From contig NZ_PJIQ01000011.1 of NCBI RefSeq assembly GCF_002929745.1, positions 59,702 to 123,701 on the forward strand: a stretch of DNA of 64,000 nt, given 5' to 3'. Below the pieces are notes generated by a model. It was not told the origin of the DNA. It saw only the letters and a program-made list of their open reading frames with translations, and ran no database searches. This document shows, piece by piece, positions 1 through 9,199 of this stretch (positions within the stretch are counted from its first letter, which is position 1; every line of letters begins with the position of its first letter). Source of the stretch: Arthrobacter sp. B1805 (GTDB lineage Bacteria; Actinomycetota; Actinomycetes; Actinomycetales; Micrococcaceae). A program made the position numbers and the translations under genes.

Positions 1-205
1 CCCAACATGCCACGAACAACAGCGAATGAACCAGCAACGAAACCTGGAACAACCCTTCACCCAGCAGTCCAGGCCACGCAGCAGGCACAGCCAAAGCCAC
101 ACACCCGATGATGACTGTCAGCGGTAACTGGACCAGCACCATCCGAGTCCTCAAAGTCAAGCCTTCCAGATATGAAAGCCCCGAAGACTCTGCCTCCCTA
201 AACAT
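1..205 (-). CDS. Membrane protein, N-terminal part only (cut by window edge)
   Basis: An open frame starts at the ATG at 205-203 and runs off the left edge (68 codons visible). The translation begins with MFREAESSG. After about 23 residues it has a hydrophobic segment around VQLPLTVIIGCVALAVPAAW and a second one around LFQVSLLVHSLLFVACW, so at least two transmembrane helices. This layout resembles the membrane N-terminus of actinobacterial sensor kinases or diguanylate cyclases, but no catalytic domain is inside the window. No convincing ribosome binding site is seen before the ATG. The assignment as coding rests on the uninterrupted frame and hydrophobic pattern. Confidence 0.5.
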   Translation of the reverse strand, partial: MFREAESSGLSYLEGLTLRTRMVLVQLPLTVIIGCVALAVPAAWPGLLGEGLFQVSLLVHSLLFVACW

Positions 206-611
206 CGCAGGAGGGAAAGGGGAAGACAGCGCGCTGCAGTAAGGGATCGTGCCAAGGAGAGACCATGGGTTTATTATTACCGCTACCACCGCAGGAAGAG
301 CGGCATAGAAACCACGCCAGTGGTTCCGCGTAGCTGCCCCCTTCGCACGGCCTTCCGCTCGTGAACTGGATATCGGTGACGGGAACGATGACTCCAAACA
401 TCTGCGCGAGGGCGGGAACCGGGAGAAATCTAGCGGGTTCCACTCCTCCCTGCATGCGCTCCGTCACTGAGCAGATGACAAGCACAACCGTCCGAACCGC
501 CGCAGCGCGGTCAACGCACGAACGCCGCCCACCCCATAAAGGTGAGCGGCGTCCGCGGTAGTACTTCCAGGATCAGACTCGGTGTCGCAGTCTAGCCCTT
601 TGGGGACCTAC
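206..611. other. Intergenic, no supported gene
   Basis: I see no convincing gene here. Short frames on both strands lack family resemblance and ribosome binding sites. The stretch holds one strong hairpin at 522-552, listed separately, just downstream of the CHRD-like gene. Confidence 0.5.
522..552. terminator. GC-rich hairpin downstream of the CHRD-like gene
   Basis: Arms ACGCCGCCCACC and GGTGAGCGGCGT pair almost perfectly (one mismatch) around a short CCATAAA loop. It lies about 60 bases past the stop of the minus-strand CHRD-like gene. There is no U-tract, which is common for actinobacterial terminators. It could work in both directions. Confidence 0.5.
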
Positions 612-1388
612 TCAGGCCTTAGTGGCCGTGCGGCGGACCATATAGGTACCGCCGGCTGCTGCGGCGAGGACGAGGCCGCCACCGAGGGCGATCATGCCGG
701 CGTTGGTGCTGCCGGTTTCCTGGGCGACACCGGTGTCGGCTCCGCCTTCGGGCATGGCGCCCATCTGGGTGGCGGTCAGCGTGCCGCACAGTGCCGGCGA
801 GGTGGCGCCGAGCGGGAGGTCCGGGTTCAGGTCGCTGGGCGAGTTGAAGACTTCCTCGGACACGCCAGCGGTGGCGGGGTCCAGGCCGTGGACGACGACG
901 ACTGCGGTACCGGACTCCAGCGATGCCTTGGTAGCGGCGTCGAGGGTGATCTCGCGCTGGACACTGTATGTGCCGCCCTGGCCGCCGAGCTCAAGGTTCA
1001 GGCCCTCGGCCGGGGTGGTGGCACCGCTGGTGGTCAGCGTGGTCTGAATGGCGCCGTAGAGATCCGCAGCTTCGGTGACGCTGACGATGCCGTCACTGTT
1101 GGCGTCCTTGGCCGGGGTTGGGCACTGGCCCAACGCTCCGCCGTGGACGTGCTGGACGTGCGGGTACGGTCCGTCCATGAAGGTCTCGGCGAGGCCGGAA
1201 ACCTGCAGGTTCACCATCGCGGTGTCGCCGGTGACGTCGACGGTGATCGTGCCGGTGCCCGTGGTGCCGTTGAGCTGGCCCAGGGTCGAGGAGTAGGAAG
1301 CGTCAGCTGCCATGGCGGATCCGCCGGACAGGGCCAGGGCGCCCAGGGCGAGGGTCGGGACTGCGAGCAGTCGCATGGTGTTCTTCAT
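612..1388 (-). CDS. Secreted CHRD-like protein with C-terminal membrane anchor
   Basis: Predicted exported protein of 258 residues. It starts with MKNTMRLL, has a hydrophobic signal peptide ending in an AMA/ADA-type cleavage region, then a beta-rich domain with the DGPYPHVQHVHGG and VVVVHGLDP segments typical of CHRD-like domains (named after chordin). A C-terminal hydrophobic helix (about 20 residues, alanine and glycine rich) is followed by RRTATKA, which resembles a sorting or anchoring tail, but no LPXTG is seen. The start at 1388 is preferred because AAAGGA lies upstream; a longer frame from 1424 adds residues without a signal-peptide fit. Biochemical role unknown. Confidence 0.75.
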   Translation of the reverse strand: MKNTMRLLAVPTLALGALALSGGSAMAADASYSSTLGQLNGTTGTGTITVDVTGDTAMVNLQVSGLAETFMDGPYPHVQHVHGGALGQCPTPAKDANSDGIVSVTEAADLYGAIQTTLTTSGATTPAEGLNLELGGQGGTYSVQREITLDAATKASLESGTAVVVVHGLDPATAGVSEEVFNSPSDLNPDLPLGATSPALCGTLTATQMGAMPEGGADTGVAQETGSTNAGMIALGGGLVLAAAAGGTYMVRRTATKA

Positions 1389-1636
1389 CAGGTGAGTCCT
1401 TTGCTGTGCGAGTGAGACGCACACAACTTATCAGTGTGCTTACCGTGATTCGGATAGCTTCTGCAAAGAGATGGGCACCGATTTTCTAACATTCGTACAA
1501 CCGGCCCTGAAAGGTGACCTGTTCGGGTCGCATGCTGACCCGCATGGCCAGTGCGTTCCTGTCCCGGGGCAACGTGCTCGAGCAGTTCCACGACGCCCCA
1601 GGATGTGCGTGCGAGCCATGCCTGGTTCATCGGTGA

Positions 1637-1794
1637 TCACCAGGCATCCTGCAGCGCGGGGACCTGGTTCTTGAACGCTTTCCCGGATAGGGGCCTCCCA
1701 TGGATAAGGACCGCGGGACGCCCGTCCCCACCGGTGTCATCCACGTGCAGGTGGTGTTCTTGAACAGACAGTGATGAGCGACGATCTCCGTCAT
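1637..1794 (-). pseudogene. Alpha/beta hydrolase N-terminal remnant
   Basis: One minus-strand frame reads HLHVDDTGGDGRPAVLIHG followed by RPLSGKAFKNQVPALQDAW and then a stop. This is the N-terminal strand and oxyanion (HG) region of alpha/beta hydrolases of the chloroperoxidase type. The nucleophile elbow, acid and catalytic histidine are missing. An ATG (1794-1792) lies in a different frame, so a frameshift may also be present. The stretch from 1389 to 2040 otherwise shows no gene that I can support. Confidence 0.4.
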
Positions 1795-2040
1795 CGCATC
1801 TGTCCTTCTGGTGTTGATCCAGAACCGATGTACAACGAACCTGAATCCAATGAAGTAGCGACGCGACTCCGCGGCCACGTCTCCACCCTAGATATCCGTC
1901 AGCATGCTGTCCTTCGGCGGATCGGTGCGCTACCGCACAGTCCCTTTCATTCTGAGCAGCACCGCCATATCGATATTCCGCGTGGAACCGTGCAGTGTCG
2001 GGAGGTCGTGGGAGCGCTGGGCGGGGTGGGTGGGGTGGGT

Positions 2041-2523
2041 TTATCCATAGAAGCCGTCGAGCTTGGTGCTGCTGGTGTTGTGGATGATTTTCAGGAGAAG
2101 CCGATTGAGTTCCGTGCTTTCATACCTGTGAGTCCTGCGTCACTGAGGTCGTTGGTGGTCAGAGCAATGTCCCACACGGTCGTGAGTGCTCCCCTGCCGC
2201 TATCGGTGATCTGTACCGGGTTCCTGCGTCCGCGGGCCCGGTCACCCATGCGGCGGATCAACCCACGCTCCTCGAGCCCGTCGAGCAGCGGTGCGATGCT
2301 TTGCGGACGCACCAGCACCGACCGTGCCAGATCAGCCTGCGTCATCTTCGGGGCAATCGCCAGGTACGCAAGGACCCCGAAAATGGATGGGATTGAACCC
2401 ATGGGCTGCGAGGCGTTCGGACAAGCGCTGACCCATAGAGCGCGCCACACGCACGATGCTCCACGTCAGAATCTGATCCAGCTCCTGGGCTGTCAACCCT
2501 CGATCATCGTCCACAACACCCAC
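2041..2523 (-). pseudogene. MarR-family regulator with two compensating frameshifts
   Basis: A full-length MarR regulator (about 160 residues) can be read if two frame changes are allowed. The N-terminal part, MGVVDDDRGLTAQELDQIL to GFNPIHF, is in one frame. The winged helix (QADLARSVLVRPQSIAPLL and ERGLIRRMGD) is in another. The end (LLLKIIHNTSSTKLDGFYG, stop at 2043-2041) returns to the first frame. The first slip is at the A-run at 2380-2383 (one base too many) and the second near 2122-2126 (one base missing). It faces the FMN-binding protein gene at 2613, the usual layout for a MarR repressor and its target. It is either a decayed gene or two sequencing errors. Confidence 0.65.
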
Positions 2524-2612
2524 TCCTCTTACCGCATCCCCGCTGCTAGCCTCCCTTACAGAATCCTGTTCCTTTCGTGATGGATTCTGTTCTCCTACTC
2601 GGGAAGGTTCTC

Positions 2613-3110
2613 ATGACTGATACGACGACCAAGGACAGCAAGCACATCGCCGAACTGGTGAGCGACGCGAAAGTGGCGATGCTGACCACGATGACAGTCG
2701 ACGGGCAGCACGTCAGCCGGCCGATGGGCCTGCAGGAAGCAGAGTTCGACGGCGACCTGTGGTTCTTCGCCTACGAACAATCCGCGAAGGTCGCGCAGGT
2801 CAAGGTGAACCCCGCGGTCAACGTGTCGTTCTCCAACGACAAGAACAGTTCATGGACTTCGATCACGGGCCGCGCAGAGATTGTTCATGACCGGCACAAA
2901 GCCGAAGAGCTCTACACCCCGACCCTGAAGGCGTGGTTCCCGGACGGAGTGGACACTGAGGGCATCACCTTGATCAAGATCCACGCCGACTCCGCGGAGT
3001 ACTGGGAAGGACCCAGCAGCACCGTTGGATTCGCCCTCGGGACTCTGCGCGCCGCGGTGACGAAGAATCCCGACAACGACCCCATCACCAACAAAACCGT
3101 GCAGCTATGA
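2613..3110 (+). CDS. Pyridoxamine 5'-phosphate oxidase-like flavin-binding protein (general stress protein 26 type)
   Basis: A 165-residue protein of the split-barrel FMN-binding superfamily. It starts MTDTTTKDSKHIAELV and contains AMLTTMTVDGQHVSRPM (first strands of the barrel), LWFFAYEQSAKVAQVKVNP and VSFSNDKNSSWTSITGRAE, the pattern of the general stress protein 26 subgroup. Such proteins bind FMN, F420 or related cofactors in the cytoplasm; the substrate cannot be read from sequence. The start at 2613 is supported by GGGAAGG at 2601-2607; a longer frame from 2577 lacks such a site. It is divergent from the broken MarR gene and may have been its target. Confidence 0.85.
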   Translation: MTDTTTKDSKHIAELVSDAKVAMLTTMTVDGQHVSRPMGLQEAEFDGDLWFFAYEQSAKVAQVKVNPAVNVSFSNDKNSSWTSITGRAEIVHDRHKAEELYTPTLKAWFPDGVDTEGITLIKIHADSAEYWEGPSSTVGFALGTLRAAVTKNPDNDPITNKTVQL

Positions 3111-3156
3111 CACCAGGACCGGCACCCGCGGCGACGAGAGCACCAGCAGGTCACCG

Positions 3157-3405
3157 TTGTCCCGGGTGCTGGTCCTCGAAGCCAACAGGCCCTCGGGCAA
3201 GAAAATAGTTCAGCAAGCACTGGAACGCGGCCATCGAGTTGTCGCCCTGACGCGGAACCCGGATATGCACCCACTCCGGCACAAACACCTGGTCATGATC
3301 GGAGGAAATGCCACCGTCCCTGCTGTCCAGGACGACGCAATTGCCCGGTGAGACCAGGTGATCTCCATAATCAGTGCTCCTGCCGAATTCAAAACGACCT
3401 TATGA
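3157..3405 (+). pseudogene. NAD(P)H-binding (NmrA-like) protein remnant with internal stop
   Basis: The frame reads SRVLVLEANRPSGKKIVQQA then RGHRVVALTRNP, a Rossmann first strand and helix as in NmrA-like NAD(P)H-binding proteins. The glycine motif (GATGxxG) is degenerate (EANRPSG). An in-frame TGA at 3349-3351 interrupts it, after which the same frame continues DQVISIISAPAEFKTTL to a second stop at 3403-3405. The rest of the fold is missing, so this is a decayed fragment. No gene is supported from 3406 to 3619. Confidence 0.5.
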
Positions 3406-3619
3406 GGAACGCATCAGCGCCGGCCTCCCGACAGCCCCGACGACGAGGGCGGATCAGTGAGCGTTCAACGCCACCTTCGGCTGCCAGAGAAAACCAGCGG
3501 CGTGTGGCAAGCGGTGGGATCCACCTGCGGATCAATAACGGCCCGCAAACAACCGATTGTGCGCCGGTCCGGTTCGACGTTTCCTCGGCCGGCAGGGTCG
3601 GGGAAGAGGTTGAGCAAAT

Positions 3620-4525
3620 TCAGCCAGCGGCGGGGTAGACCACCCCGGTGAGCCGCTCCGACTCCTCCCACAGCCTCCGCGCCGCCGCGTCATCAGATGC
3701 CGACGCAGATCGCTCGACCCTTTTCGGGGCGCCGCGCAGCTCGAACAGGCCTGGTCCCCAGTAGTCACCGGTGCGCACGTCCGGCATTGTGGCGGCATAG
3801 ATCGAGGGAAGGGCGCCGGCCTCGTCGCTCTGCGCCAGAACAGCGTTGCCGATCTTCATCACACCGGCCAGCAGTGATGAGCCATGTCCGTTCTGCAAGT
3901 GGGTGGCGGCGTAACCAGGATGCGCTGCGGCGACACACAGCGCCGGGTAACGGCGCCCCAGCTCCCGGGCGAACAACAGATTCGCCAGCTTGCTCTGGCC
4001 GTATGCGCCCCACCGAGAGTACGAGCGCTCAGACTGCAGGTCCTCGAAGCGCATCGCGCCGATCCGGTGCGCTCCACTGGAAACGACCACGACCCGAGGA
4101 ACGGGTGCCGCGAGCAGCAGCGGCAACAGATGACCGGTCAGGGCGAAGTGCCCCAGATGATTGGTGCCCAATTGCATCTCGAAGCCGTCCGCCGTGACAC
4201 GCCGCGGTGTCGCCATGACGCCAGCATTATCGACCAACAGGTCCAGGACCGCGGCGCGTTCCTGCACCTGTCCGGCAGCCGCCTCCACTGAACTCAGCGC
4301 AGCCAGGTCCAGGGCAACGAGCTCCACGGTGGCGCCCGGAACCTCGGTCTCGACTCGCCGCAGCGCAGCCTGACCACGGGCGGTATCGCGACACGCCATA
4401 AGGACTCGGGCACCCTTGCGGGCCAGGGCCAGCGTCGTCTGCATCCCGAGGCCGGAGTTCGCCCCGGTCACGAGAACCGTGCGACCGGTCTGATCGGGAG
4501 CGTCAGACGGAGTCCAAGACGTCAT
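3620..4525 (-). CDS. Short-chain dehydrogenase/reductase
   Basis: A 301-residue SDR oxidoreductase. The cofactor motif TGANSGLG lies near residues 20-27, the structural DNAGVMA near 98-104, and the catalytic VVVSSGAH serine and YGQSK tyrosine/lysine follow in order near 148-180. The length and the extra C-terminal region match the SDR group related to retinol or protochlorophyllide dehydrogenases, which often prefer NADP(H); the ACRD after strand 2 fits this. Substrate unknown. Its ATG overlaps the stop of a small upstream frame (4522-4641), which suggests a former or present two-gene unit. Confidence 0.85.
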   Translation of the reverse strand: MTSWTPSDAPDQTGRTVLVTGANSGLGMQTTLALARKGARVLMACRDTARGQAALRRVETEVPGATVELVALDLAALSSVEAAAGQVQERAAVLDLLVDNAGVMATPRRVTADGFEMQLGTNHLGHFALTGHLLPLLLAAPVPRVVVVSSGAHRIGAMRFEDLQSERSYSRWGAYGQSKLANLLFARELGRRYPALCVAAAHPGYAATHLQNGHGSSLLAGVMKIGNAVLAQSDEAGALPSIYAATMPDVRTGDYWGPGLFELRGAPKRVERSASASDDAAARRLWEESERLTGVVYPAAG

Positions 4526-4641
4526 GAGGCAACCTCGCCCTCAGGAACCATGTCGCCTGCTGTTACCCGGCGCACAACCTTGCGCAATTCGACGCGTTCC
4601 TTAGCCAATCGCATCCGGACTCCTGTCATCACCGCCGACAT
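4522..4641 (-). CDS. Possible small protein upstream of the SDR
   Basis: A 39-codon frame starts at the ATG at 4641-4639 and ends in a TGA that overlaps the SDR start as ATGA. It encodes a basic, charged peptide including MRLAKERVELRKVVRRVTAG and ends PEGEVAS. The overlap suggests translational coupling. I do not recognise a family; it may be the tail of a lost larger gene. The remaining stretch to 4885 shows nothing supportable. Confidence 0.3.
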   Translation of the reverse strand: MSAVMTGVRMRLAKERVELRKVVRRVTAGDMVPEGEVAS

Positions 4642-4885
4642 TCATGTCCGCGGAAAGCCTCCACGCCCGTGGGCCGAACACGTAGAAGTGGATAATACAC
4701 GCCGTGCTCGGCCGCGAACTCAATCAGCCCAGCAAGCCGCCGACCCCATTGATAGTGGTCCCCGTGATTCTGCCGAGTATCTGTCATGTTCCGCAGCGTT
4801 CCTGTCTGTGCGCTTCTCCGATCACCGGACGGCTCCCAATACCGGTCGAGTGAGAGTAGAAGGGTCGAGGAGGAAAGCCCGGCTG

Positions 4886-5353
4886 CTAGACGGTCGGGTC
4901 GGCAAGATCTGCGTTGACCCGCACAACGGCTTTCAGTCCTTGGGCAAGGGCGCGAAGGTCCTCAATATCGAGGAGCTCCAGCGGAGCAACATTCAACTGT
5001 GACTGCGCCATCAGGAGGTGCTGAACGGTTTTTCTACCGAGCGTGGTGGCAAGCAATCGCCGGACACGCTGATCTTCGTGGTCAAGGACCCTCTCGAGCA
5101 TCCCATGGGCTTCAAGACGATCAACGATCCCGGACACCGTCGCCAACGAAACGCCGAGCATTCTCGACAGACTCTGCCCGGTTGTCGCTCCCACCTCGGC
5201 CACAAGAATCGCCAACACGCGCAGCTGCTGGATCGTCAGGTCGAGGGTGAGCAGGGGCTCGAGGAAAGCACGCAGAGAGGACGTCTCAAAAGTGTTTCGT
5301 ACCTCGACGATTTCCTGAAGAAGACGTTCGCGCTCCCCTGCCTGATCAGTCAT
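4886..5353 (-). CDS. MarR-family transcriptional regulator
   Basis: A MarR-type winged-helix repressor of about 155 residues. The helix-turn-helix lies around GQSLSRMLGVSLATVSGIVD and the wing around ERVLDHEDQRVRRLLAT. Helices at both ends would form the dimer interface. The ATG at 5353 is preferred because GGAG is five bases upstream; GTG/ATG codons at 5359 and 5356 are too close to that site. The gene diverges from the RND exporter gene across 95 bases that hold an inverted repeat, so it probably represses both genes and is released by an exported compound. The effector is unknown. Confidence 0.85.
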   Translation of the reverse strand: MTDQAGERERLLQEIVEVRNTFETSSLRAFLEPLLTLDLTIQQLRVLAILVAEVGATTGQSLSRMLGVSLATVSGIVDRLEAHGMLERVLDHEDQRVRRLLATTLGRKTVQHLLMAQSQLNVAPLELLDIEDLRALAQGLKAVVRVNADLADPTV

Positions 5354-5393
5354 CATCACTCCACGCTACGGCCTCATCCACCCAAATTGATGG

Positions 5394-5424
5394 TTAGCTA
5401 CATGCTAAGCTTTGTGTCGCGCTA
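5394..5424. promoter_or_regulatory. Probable MarR operator between regulator and RND exporter
   Basis: TTAGC (5394-5398) and GCTAA (5404-5408) form a perfect 5-bp inverted repeat with a 5-base spacer, and a further GCTAA lies at 5420-5424. The position between the divergent genes and the 15-bp size fit a MarR binding site. Confidence 0.55.
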
Positions 5425-5448
5425 ACAATCACTTGTGAAAGGGACAAC

Positions 5449-8400
5449 ATGTTCCGTCTGGCCGACATCAGCCTTGCCAACCGTGCACTCGTTGCTCTGA
5501 TCACGATCGTGATAGCCGCCTTCGGAGTGTTCTCGATGACTCAGTTGAAGCAGGAACTGATTCCCTCCATCGAGGTCCCGCAGTCGCAAATCATCACTCC
5601 GGTGCCGGGAGCAAGCCCGGAAGTCATCGATCAGCGCGTAGGGGTTCCCCTATCCACCGCCCTTTCCGGTGTCGAGGGCGTTGATTCGGTGATCTCGACG
5701 AGTTCCAGCGGGCTGTCAAGCATCTCGGTGTCCTTCACCTTCGGCACGGCGGCAGCTGACTCCAAGCGGTTGGTCGAGGACGCGATCGCTACCCTCGACG
5801 GCACACTTCCGGAGGGGGCGGATCCCCAGGTGGTGAGTTTGTCGACTGCGTCGTTGCCGATCATGTTCATCACTGCCGGTAGTGACGGGGTCGGTCTGCC
5901 AGAACTGACGACGACCATCGAAGAGGCGGTCGTGCCCGAGATCGAAAGAATCGAGGGCGTCGGCTCGGCGGCGGTCTCCGGAGCTGAAACACAGCGGGTC
6001 GTGATCACTCCTGATGCTGCCGACCTTGCTACCGACGGCATTACGCCGACCGCAATCACGGACGCTCTCGAGGCAAACGGGGTCACGCTGCCCCTTGGCA
6101 GCATCAGTGATGACGGCACCCTGCGCCCGGTTCAGGGTGGCGAGAACATCATGGCGCTGGAGACGCTCGGACAGATTCCGCTTGCGTCAACAACCCGGCC
6201 GGGGACCGTCGTTTCACTATCCGACATCGCCGAGGTGTCGTTGGTCGCTGAGGAGCAAACGTCCATCACCCGCGCAAACGGCGCCGAAGCACTGTCGATT
6301 CTGATCACGGGGAGCCAGGACGCTGACATCGTCGGCGTGTCCCACGCCATCAATGAAGCCCTGGATGGGCTTCGTGGAGAACTCGGCGACATCGACCTCA
6401 CCGTCATTTTTGATCAGGCACCCTTTATTGAGGAGTCCATCGAGCACCTCGCCGTGGAGGGACTCCTAGGGTTGGTGTTCGCGATCATCGTCATCCTGGT
6501 CTTCCTGCTCTCGGTACGTTCCACCCTTGTGACCGCGATCTCGATTCCACTGTCGGTGCTGGTGACGTTCATTGGTCTGAATCTCGGCGGGTACTCGCTG
6601 AACATGCTGACCCTGGGTGCTTTGACCATCGCAATCGGCCGGGTGGTCGACGACTCCATCGTGGTGATCGAGAACATCAAACGTCACCTGTCCTACGGTG
6701 AGGAGAAGCAAAAAGCGATCCTCATTGGTGTCCGCGAGGTCGCAGGAGCCATCACGTCATCGACACTTACCACCGTCGCCGTGTTCCTGCCGATTGCCTT
6801 GGTCGGTGGGCTCGTGGGTGAGTTGTTCGCTCCCTTCGCGCTGACAGTCACCATCGCCATGTTGTCGTCTCTGCTCGTCGCCCTAACCATCGTGCCGGTC
6901 CTGTCGTACTGGTTCCTCAAGCAGCCACAGGTCCTTGGGAGCACGGATGCCACCCGCGAGGCCGCCGAGGACAAGGAACGCCGCGGCTGGCTTCAGCGCG
7001 TCTATGTTCCGGTACTGGGTTCCACGCAGCGCCATCCCATCATCACGCTGACAGCCTCGGTATTGCTGCTCGTACTCACTGTCGGACTGGTGCCACTGCT
7101 GAAGGTCGACTTTCTTGGAAGCACCGGGCAGAACAGCCTGTCCCTCACACAAACCTTCCCTGACGGCACCGACCTCGAATCCGTTGTCGTAGGCGCGGAA
7201 AAGGTCGAAGACGTTCTGGCTGACATCGACGGCGTGCAGGACGTCCTGGTCACCGCCGGAAACTCCGGAGGCCTACTGGCACTCACGGGCGCCGGTGGGG
7301 TCACGGCGAGCTTCATCGTCAACACTTCTCCCGATGCTGATCAGGCCGTCGTGCAAGAAGATGTGCGCGCCGCCGTCGCCGGCATTGACGATGCCGGCGA
7401 GATCGCTCTCACCACCGCATCTGCCCCCGGCGGCCTGGGCGGCACCGTCGATGTTCAGGTCACCGCCCAGGATGAGGCAACGCTGGCAGAAGCCGCCGAT
7501 GCGGTCTATTCGGCCCTGCAGAACACACCGGAAGCCACCGACGTCGCCACGAACGCCACTCCCGCGCAGCCGATCCTGCAAGTGACCGTTGACCGGGTAG
7601 CTGCGCTGACCCGGGGTCTGACTGAAGTGCAGGTCCTTGGGATCGTCGGCAATGCCCTGTCACCGCAAGCCGTCGGGTCCGTCACTCTCGATGAGAAGGA
7701 CATCAGCATCTACATCGATTCAGCGACCCCGCCAGCTGACGTGGACGAGCTGCGCCAGCTGCCCTTGCCCACAGCAGAAGGTCTCACCCCCCTGACCGAC
7801 ATCGCCACCGTCGAGGAGGTGATTGTTCCCGCCCAAATCATCCGGGACAGCGGCGAACAGGTAACAACCATCTCCATCGCCCCCGCAGAAGGTGAGCTCG
7901 GCGCCGTGTCCACCGCTGTGGAGGACTCACTGGCTCAACTGCAGCTTCCAGAAGGTGCGCGCGCCGAAATAGGTGGACTCGCTGAAACCCAGACCGAGTC
8001 GTTCCAGCAACTCGGCATCGCGATGCTGGTGGCCGTGGCGATCATCTTCCTGCTGCTGGTCGGCACCCTCCGATCCCTGCGGCAGCCACTGATCCTGTTG
8101 GTCTCCATTCCCTTCGCGGCAACCGGGGCGATCATTCTGCTCCTCGTAACAGGACGCCCACTGGGTATCTCTGCACTGATCGGCATGCTGATGCTCATCG
8201 GCATCGTCGTCACCAACGCAATCGTGCTGATCGACCTCATCAACCAGTACCGCAAGCAGGGCATGGACGTACAGTCCGCCGTGTCCGACGGAGCCCGACA
8301 ACGCCTGAGGCCCATCGTCATGACCGCGCTAGCAACCATCTTCGCGCTCACTCCAATGGCACTCGGTGTGACCGGTTCAAGCGGCTTTATCTCCCAGGAC

Positions 8401-8565
8401 CTCGCGATCGTCGTCATTGGTGGCCTGTTCTCCTCAACGCTGCTGACGCTGATCCTCGTACCCTCGCTGTATCTCCTGATCGAAGGACGCCCCCCGAAGC
8501 GTAAAGGAGCGCACACCGAGGACCGGTACCCGCATACGCCATCGGTCACACCGGCCCCATCCTGA
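5449..8565 (+). CDS. RND-family efflux transporter permease (AcrB/HAE1-like)
   Basis: A full-length RND permease of 1038 residues that uses proton influx to move substrates across the membrane. The first helix begins at LVALITIVIAAFGVFSM. The fourth-helix relay IGRVVDDSIVVIENIKRH lies near residues 395-413 and carries the two conserved aspartates. The second half repeats the plan, with IGIVVTNAIVLIDLINQ near residue 915 and LRPIVMTALATIFALTPMAL after it. Two large extracytoplasmic loops separate helix pairs 1-2 and 7-8. GAAAGGGA supports the start. No adaptor or outer-membrane partner is nearby, as expected in a Gram-positive cell. Probably controlled by the divergent MarR protein. Confidence 0.9.
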   Translation: MFRLADISLANRALVALITIVIAAFGVFSMTQLKQELIPSIEVPQSQIITPVPGASPEVIDQRVGVPLSTALSGVEGVDSVISTSSSGLSSISVSFTFGTAAADSKRLVEDAIATLDGTLPEGADPQVVSLSTASLPIMFITAGSDGVGLPELTTTIEEAVVPEIERIEGVGSAAVSGAETQRVVITPDAADLATDGITPTAITDALEANGVTLPLGSISDDGTLRPVQGGENIMALETLGQIPLASTTRPGTVVSLSDIAEVSLVAEEQTSITRANGAEALSILITGSQDADIVGVSHAINEALDGLRGELGDIDLTVIFDQAPFIEESIEHLAVEGLLGLVFAIIVILVFLLSVRSTLVTAISIPLSVLVTFIGLNLGGYSLNMLTLGALTIAIGRVVDDSIVVIENIKRHLSYGEEKQKAILIGVREVAGAITSSTLTTVAVFLPIALVGGLVGELFAPFALTVTIAMLSSLLVALTIVPVLSYWFLKQPQVLGSTDATREAAEDKERRGWLQRVYVPVLGSTQRHPIITLTASVLLLVLTVGLVPLLKVDFLGSTGQNSLSLTQTFPDGTDLESVVVGAEKVEDVLADIDGVQDVLVTAGNSGGLLALTGAGGVTASFIVNTSPDADQAVVQEDVRAAVAGIDDAGEIALTTASAPGGLGGTVDVQVTAQDEATLAEAADAVYSALQNTPEATDVATNATPAQPILQVTVDRVAALTRGLTEVQVLGIVGNALSPQAVGSVTLDEKDISIYIDSATPPADVDELRQLPLPTAEGLTPLTDIATVEEVIVPAQIIRDSGEQVTTISIAPAEGELGAVSTAVEDSLAQLQLPEGARAEIGGLAETQTESFQQLGIAMLVAVAIIFLLLVGTLRSLRQPLILLVSIPFAATGAIILLLVTGRPLGISALIGMLMLIGIVVTNAIVLIDLINQYRKQGMDVQSAVSDGARQRLRPIVMTALATIFALTPMALGVTGSSGFISQDLAIVVIGGLFSSTLLTLILVPSLYLLIEGRPPKRKGAHTEDRYPHTPSVTPAPS

Positions 8566-9199
8566 GACCGGGCGATTCCCTAATATCGGCCATCCTGATG
8601 TCAGCCACCGCCACTGAAGATCGTTGTCCCGGAACGGTGTAGCAACGCTGCTGAAACGGTCACCGCACAGTGGAGCCGTGACACTCTCCACCGGCTCTAC
8701 AGCTGCCTCACTCCGATGCGAGTCCTGCAGGTATCTGCCCGAACCCGGAAAGGTGCAGCTTACTGTCGCAAACGTCGCCAACGCGCTGCCCATTGAGCTG
8801 GCCGTGCCCGCTCTCGTCATCCAAACTCTTCTGCGTTACCCGCTGAAGGTCCTCATCCTTGCCCTGACAACGGCTACGCTCGTGATCTGGGTTTGCCGCG
8901 CCGTCCGTGACGGGATTCCTTCGTGGCTGACTGCACGCCCCAGCCCTCGGTTTTGATCGCGAATTTGATGACGTCCCAGTGCTACTTGGAGGCAAGCTTG
9001 AACGTGTTCTGGATCAGACGCAGTTAAAGCTGGTGGTTGCACAACAAGCCGCTTGATTATCCTCCGCGACAATCAGAAGGACAGGCCGATTCGCACCCAT
9101 ATCTCGCCCCTCCCCTTGCTCCGCCGCCCTCCAACCCATCCCTGTGTAGGTATGGTGTACGTCGCCGAAGTGAGTTCGGGCGCCGGGTAGGGTCGATCC
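8566..9199. other. Intergenic; one weak hydrophobic frame only
   Basis: The only notable frame is at 8624-8956 on the plus strand. Its second half is hydrophobic (VLILALTTATLVIWV), but it lacks a good start, ribosome binding site or family resemblance. It could be the tail of a lost membrane protein. Nothing else is supported. Confidence 0.35.

Noticed and set aside
582..1415. 277-codon plus-strand frame opposite the CHRD-like gene
   Set aside because: Antisense to a gene with a clear signal peptide and domain; low-complexity Gly/Val/Ala composition typical of GC-rich shadow frames.
1771..2580. 269-codon plus-strand frame
   Set aside because: Covers the broken MarR gene in antisense; no domain or ribosome binding site.
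8624..8956. 110-codon frame with a hydrophobic half
   Set aside because: No good start or family; kept only as a note in the intergenic entry.
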